Assembly (NCBI RefSeq): GCF_000971255.1 | Contig: NZ_BBMC01000012.1 | Coordinates: 1-59,297, forward strand | Direction of reading: 5' to 3' | DNA from: Demequina rhizosphaerae | GTDB taxonomy: Bacteria; Actinomycetota; Actinomycetes; Actinomycetales; Demequinaceae | Length of the DNA stretch: 59,297 bases | Shown: piece after piece, positions 57,918 through 59,297 of the stretch | How positions within the stretch are numbered: the first letter of the stretch is position 1 | Layout of the letters: each line of letters begins with the position of its first letter | Position numbers and translations under genes: made by a program | Notes under the pieces: generated by a model | Told to the model about the DNA's origin: nothing | The model's input: the letters and a program-made list of their open reading frames with translations, nothing else | Databases searched by the model: none

Positions 57918-58220
57918 ATGCCGCCGAAGCGACTCCGGCCCCGCGACCTCACAGAGGTGTGGCCTGACTCGCCCGTCGCGGACGCCGTCGGCGAAGTCGC
58001 CCGACGGGTCGCCCTGGCCCTGCAGGCGGCGATCGGTGAGTCGAGCCTGCGCGAGGTCGCCGCTCGGACCGGAGTCGATCACACGACCGTCGCCGACGTG
58101 CTCAACGGCACCGCCTGGCCCGACACCATCACCCTCGCCCGACTCGAGATCGGACTCGGCGTCGCGCTGTGGCCCGCCGACTACATCGCCGAGGCTCGCG
58201 ACGCTGGCCGTGGCCAGTGA
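57918..58220 (+). CDS. Small helix-turn-helix DNA-binding protein, divergent from the recombinase operon
   Basis: The 100-aa protein contains a Xre-like HTH: SSLREVAARTGVDHTTVADV (residues about 45-64), followed by LNGTAWPDTITLARLEIGLG. There is no partner domain. It is transcribed away from the recombinase B start. This is the place of a regulator that controls the operon, as in phage or ICE modules. The frame of recombinase B continues through it on the other strand but with no conserved sequence, so this gene is the more credible one. The repressor role is inference. Confidence 0.7.
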   Translation: MPPKRLRPRDLTEVWPDSPVADAVGEVARRVALALQAAIGESSLREVAARTGVDHTTVADVLNGTAWPDTITLARLEIGLGVALWPADYIAEARDAGRGQ

Positions 58221-58549
58221 CGGCTCCCTAGGCTCGTCCGCACCGCACGCACCATCGGCACCACGCTCGTCGGCCCCACGCGACCCACCCATCACCTGCA
58301 CACATCCTCCTGATCGACAGCCACCCCGCAGACCCGCTCCCAAGTCAGCGCTCGCGGTCAGGGAGTAGTTATTCCACAGGTAGTCGCGGGACCCGCGAAT
58401 TTACATGCCCGATCTCAAAGAATCTTTTCAGAATGTGGCGAACTCCCTGGTAAAAAGCAGGTTTAACAGTGCGTGCGGTGTTTATGACTGGTTTCTTGGT
58501 CGAAATTGCTCGCGCGAATATCGACACGCCTGCTCAATGTTTATCCTGG
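58221..58549. other. Gene-poor junction with a shift to AT-rich DNA
   Basis: The first 150 bp are GC-rich and hold nothing I recognise. From about 58370 to 58550 the base mix changes to nearly half A+T, unlike the rest of the window. It has a 13-bp palindrome CGCGGG-A-CCCGCG (58385-58397) and a 60-codon frame (58405-58587) that is probably chance. The part just before 58550 is the flank of the IS3-like element. Confidence 0.6.
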
Positions 58550-58625
58550 TGTCCTGCCCCCCGTTTTTTGGTCCGTTTCTTCTGTGAGTCTTGTCCAATG
58601 GTGAGAGTGCTTGTGGAGGTGTGAG

Positions 58626-58907
58626 GTGGCGGCTGCGAAGCGGTACACGACGGAGCAGATCGTGGCGAAGCTGCGGGAGATGGAGAAGCTTCAGGCGCAG
58701 GGGATGTCGATTCCGGCGGCGTGCAAGCGGTTGGGGATCTCGGATCAGACGTTCTATCGGTGGCGACTCAAGTACGGGGCGCTGAAGGAGGACGAGGCGC
58801 AGCGGTTGAAGGCTCTGGAGGCCGAGAATGCCCGTTTGAAGCGCATCGTGGCGGAGCAGGCTCTGGACATCAGCATGTTGAAGGACTTGACCCGGGGAAA
58901 TTGGTGA
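58626..58907 (+). CDS. IS3-family transposase OrfA
   Basis: The 93-aa protein has the Transposase_8/HTH plan: AKRYTTEQIVAKLREMEKLQ, IPAACKRLGISDQTFYRWRL (HTH, residues about 27-46), then a leucine-zipper helix RLKALEAENARLKRIVAEQA and LDISMLKDLTRGNW. It binds the IS ends. GTG at 58626 follows GGAGGT. Its stop overlaps the OrfB start by 4 nt. Confidence 0.9.
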   Translation: MAAAKRYTTEQIVAKLREMEKLQAQGMSIPAACKRLGISDQTFYRWRLKYGALKEDEAQRLKALEAENARLKRIVAEQALDISMLKDLTRGNW

Positions 58908-59297
58908 GCCCGGCTCGCCGCCGGGCTGCCGTGGCGCGGCTGGTGCGCCGTTTCAAGGTGTCGGAGCGGCGTGCCTGCTTGGTGGTGGGGCAGCATCGCT
59001 CGAGCCAGCGGTACGTGCCGGTGGCGTCGGACTTCGAGGCGCGCCTGGTGGCCGCGATGCGCGTGATCGCCGACGCTCATCCGCGGTGGGGGTATCGGCG
59101 GGTCCATGCGGGGCTGGTCGCGGATGGCTGGCAGGTCAACGTCAAACGGGTCGAGCGGTTGTGGCGGGCGGAGGGGTTGCAGGTGCCCTCGCGGCGTAAA
59201 GGTGCTGGTCAGAAGGCGTTGGGTTCGGATGAGCATGCCTTGTGGGCGTTGCCAGCGCTGCGGGCGGGGCATGTGTGGTCGTACGACTTCATGTCCG
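58904..59297 (+). CDS. IS3-family transposase OrfB, truncated by the window end
   Basis: At least 131 codons remain open to the edge. VSERRACLVVGQHRSSQRY (the conserved SxRRAC start), HPRWGYRRVHAGLVADGW and VKRVERLWRAEGLQVP are the IS3 OrfB N-terminus. HVWSYDFMS at the edge is the start of the DDE catalytic core with its first Asp. The start is GTG 58904, coupled to the OrfA stop, and a frameshift that fuses OrfA and OrfB is also possible. Confidence 0.85.
   Translation, partial: MSPARRRAAVARLVRRFKVSERRACLVVGQHRSSQRYVPVASDFEARLVAAMRVIADAHPRWGYRRVHAGLVADGWQVNVKRVERLWRAEGLQVPSRRKGAGQKALGSDEHALWALPALRAGHVWSYDFMS

Larger units (their letters stand above)
58550..59297 (+). mobile_element. IS3-family insertion sequence (IS407-like group), left part
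   Basis: The left end is taken at TGTCCTGCCCCCCG (58550), typical of the terminal repeat of this group. OrfA (HTH) and OrfB (integrase) overlap in GTGA, the group's usual plan. The right end, the second terminal repeat and the target duplication lie beyond the window. The boundary is an estimate. Confidence 0.75.

Noticed and set aside
57777..58343. N-terminal extension of recombinase B to 58343
   Set aside because: It overlaps the HTH gene on the other strand and is not conserved with paralog A. Its composition is that of a shadow.
58405..58587. 60-aa plus-strand frame beside the IS3 element
   Set aside because: No ribosome-binding site, no recognisable domain, and it runs into the left end of the IS. 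Probably chance in AT-richer DNA.

Overview
The window is about 59.3 kb of very GC-rich DNA (roughly 70% or more by eye) from an actinobacterium, most likely Micrococcales. The clade call rests on gene order and family content, not on a database search. Three things point there: the TPR protein / HAD phosphatase / ~57-aa protein / tlyA / nadK / recN / steA / steB-mctB / pyrG / NUDIX order known from Mycobacterium tuberculosis Rv1691-Rv1700; the SufR-SufB-SufD-Rieske-SufC-SufS-SufU-DUF59 iron-sulfur operon; and the ImuA-ImuB-DnaE2 mutasome behind TCGAAC-N4-GTTCGA SOS boxes. Many genes start 5-8 nt after a TANNNT -10 box, as expected for leaderless actinobacterial transcripts.

Layout. 1-760: 3' end of a 23S rRNA gene, a 5S rRNA gene and their terminator. 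0.9-5.0 kb: a beta-propeller lipoprotein, a YccF protein and a convergent Ski2-like helicase. 5.2-16.3 kb: the tlyA-nadK-recN-pyrG cluster, led by a TPR protein with a long Arg/Asp tandem-repeat N-terminus. 16.3-18.5 kb (minus strand): ilvA and ctaA. 18.6-25.1 kb: the suf operon under its own SufR repressor. 25.1-28.7 kb: a DUF1697 gene and a split biotin-type ECF transporter (ecfA/ecfT and bioY) with an alpha/beta hydrolase between them. 28.8-34.3 kb: an ABC-F ATPase, SURF1, a fabG-fabI fatty-acid pair, SixA and a GH88/105 hydrolase. 34.5-38.5 kb: serB and glgC divergent from glgA, then an ABC ATPase. 38.5-41.6 kb: an Rrf2 regulator with its operators, a TauE/SafE permease and an NfeD/SPFH membrane pair. 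41.6-46.3 kb: a DUF2157 membrane protein, a SpoU methyltransferase and a secreted multidomain alpha-amylase with a LacI-type operator. 46.5-52.4 kb: the SOS mutasome. 52.4-53.5 kb: two small membrane proteins and tRNA-Leu(GAG).

The last 6 kb is accessory. A minus-strand operon of three overlapping genes encodes two paralogous, catalytically degenerate tyrosine-recombinase-like proteins and a large DDE-transposase-like protein. It lies divergently from a small HTH gene, between tRNA-Leu and an IS3-family element cut by the window end. I cannot match this recombinase/recombinase/DDE/HTH set to a named element class, and it is the best candidate here for an undescribed mobile system. One paralog keeps the nucleophile tyrosine and the other has phenylalanine at the same place, which suggests an unequal pair.

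Other signals: a strongly over-represented octamer GACGATGC, used even where it forces a rare GAT codon; a 38-bp perfect palindrome containing it; an Rrf2 operator placed exactly between a -35 and a -10; overlapping double SOS boxes; and TAG stop codons reused as the -10 box of the next gene. All positions and counts were made by eye.
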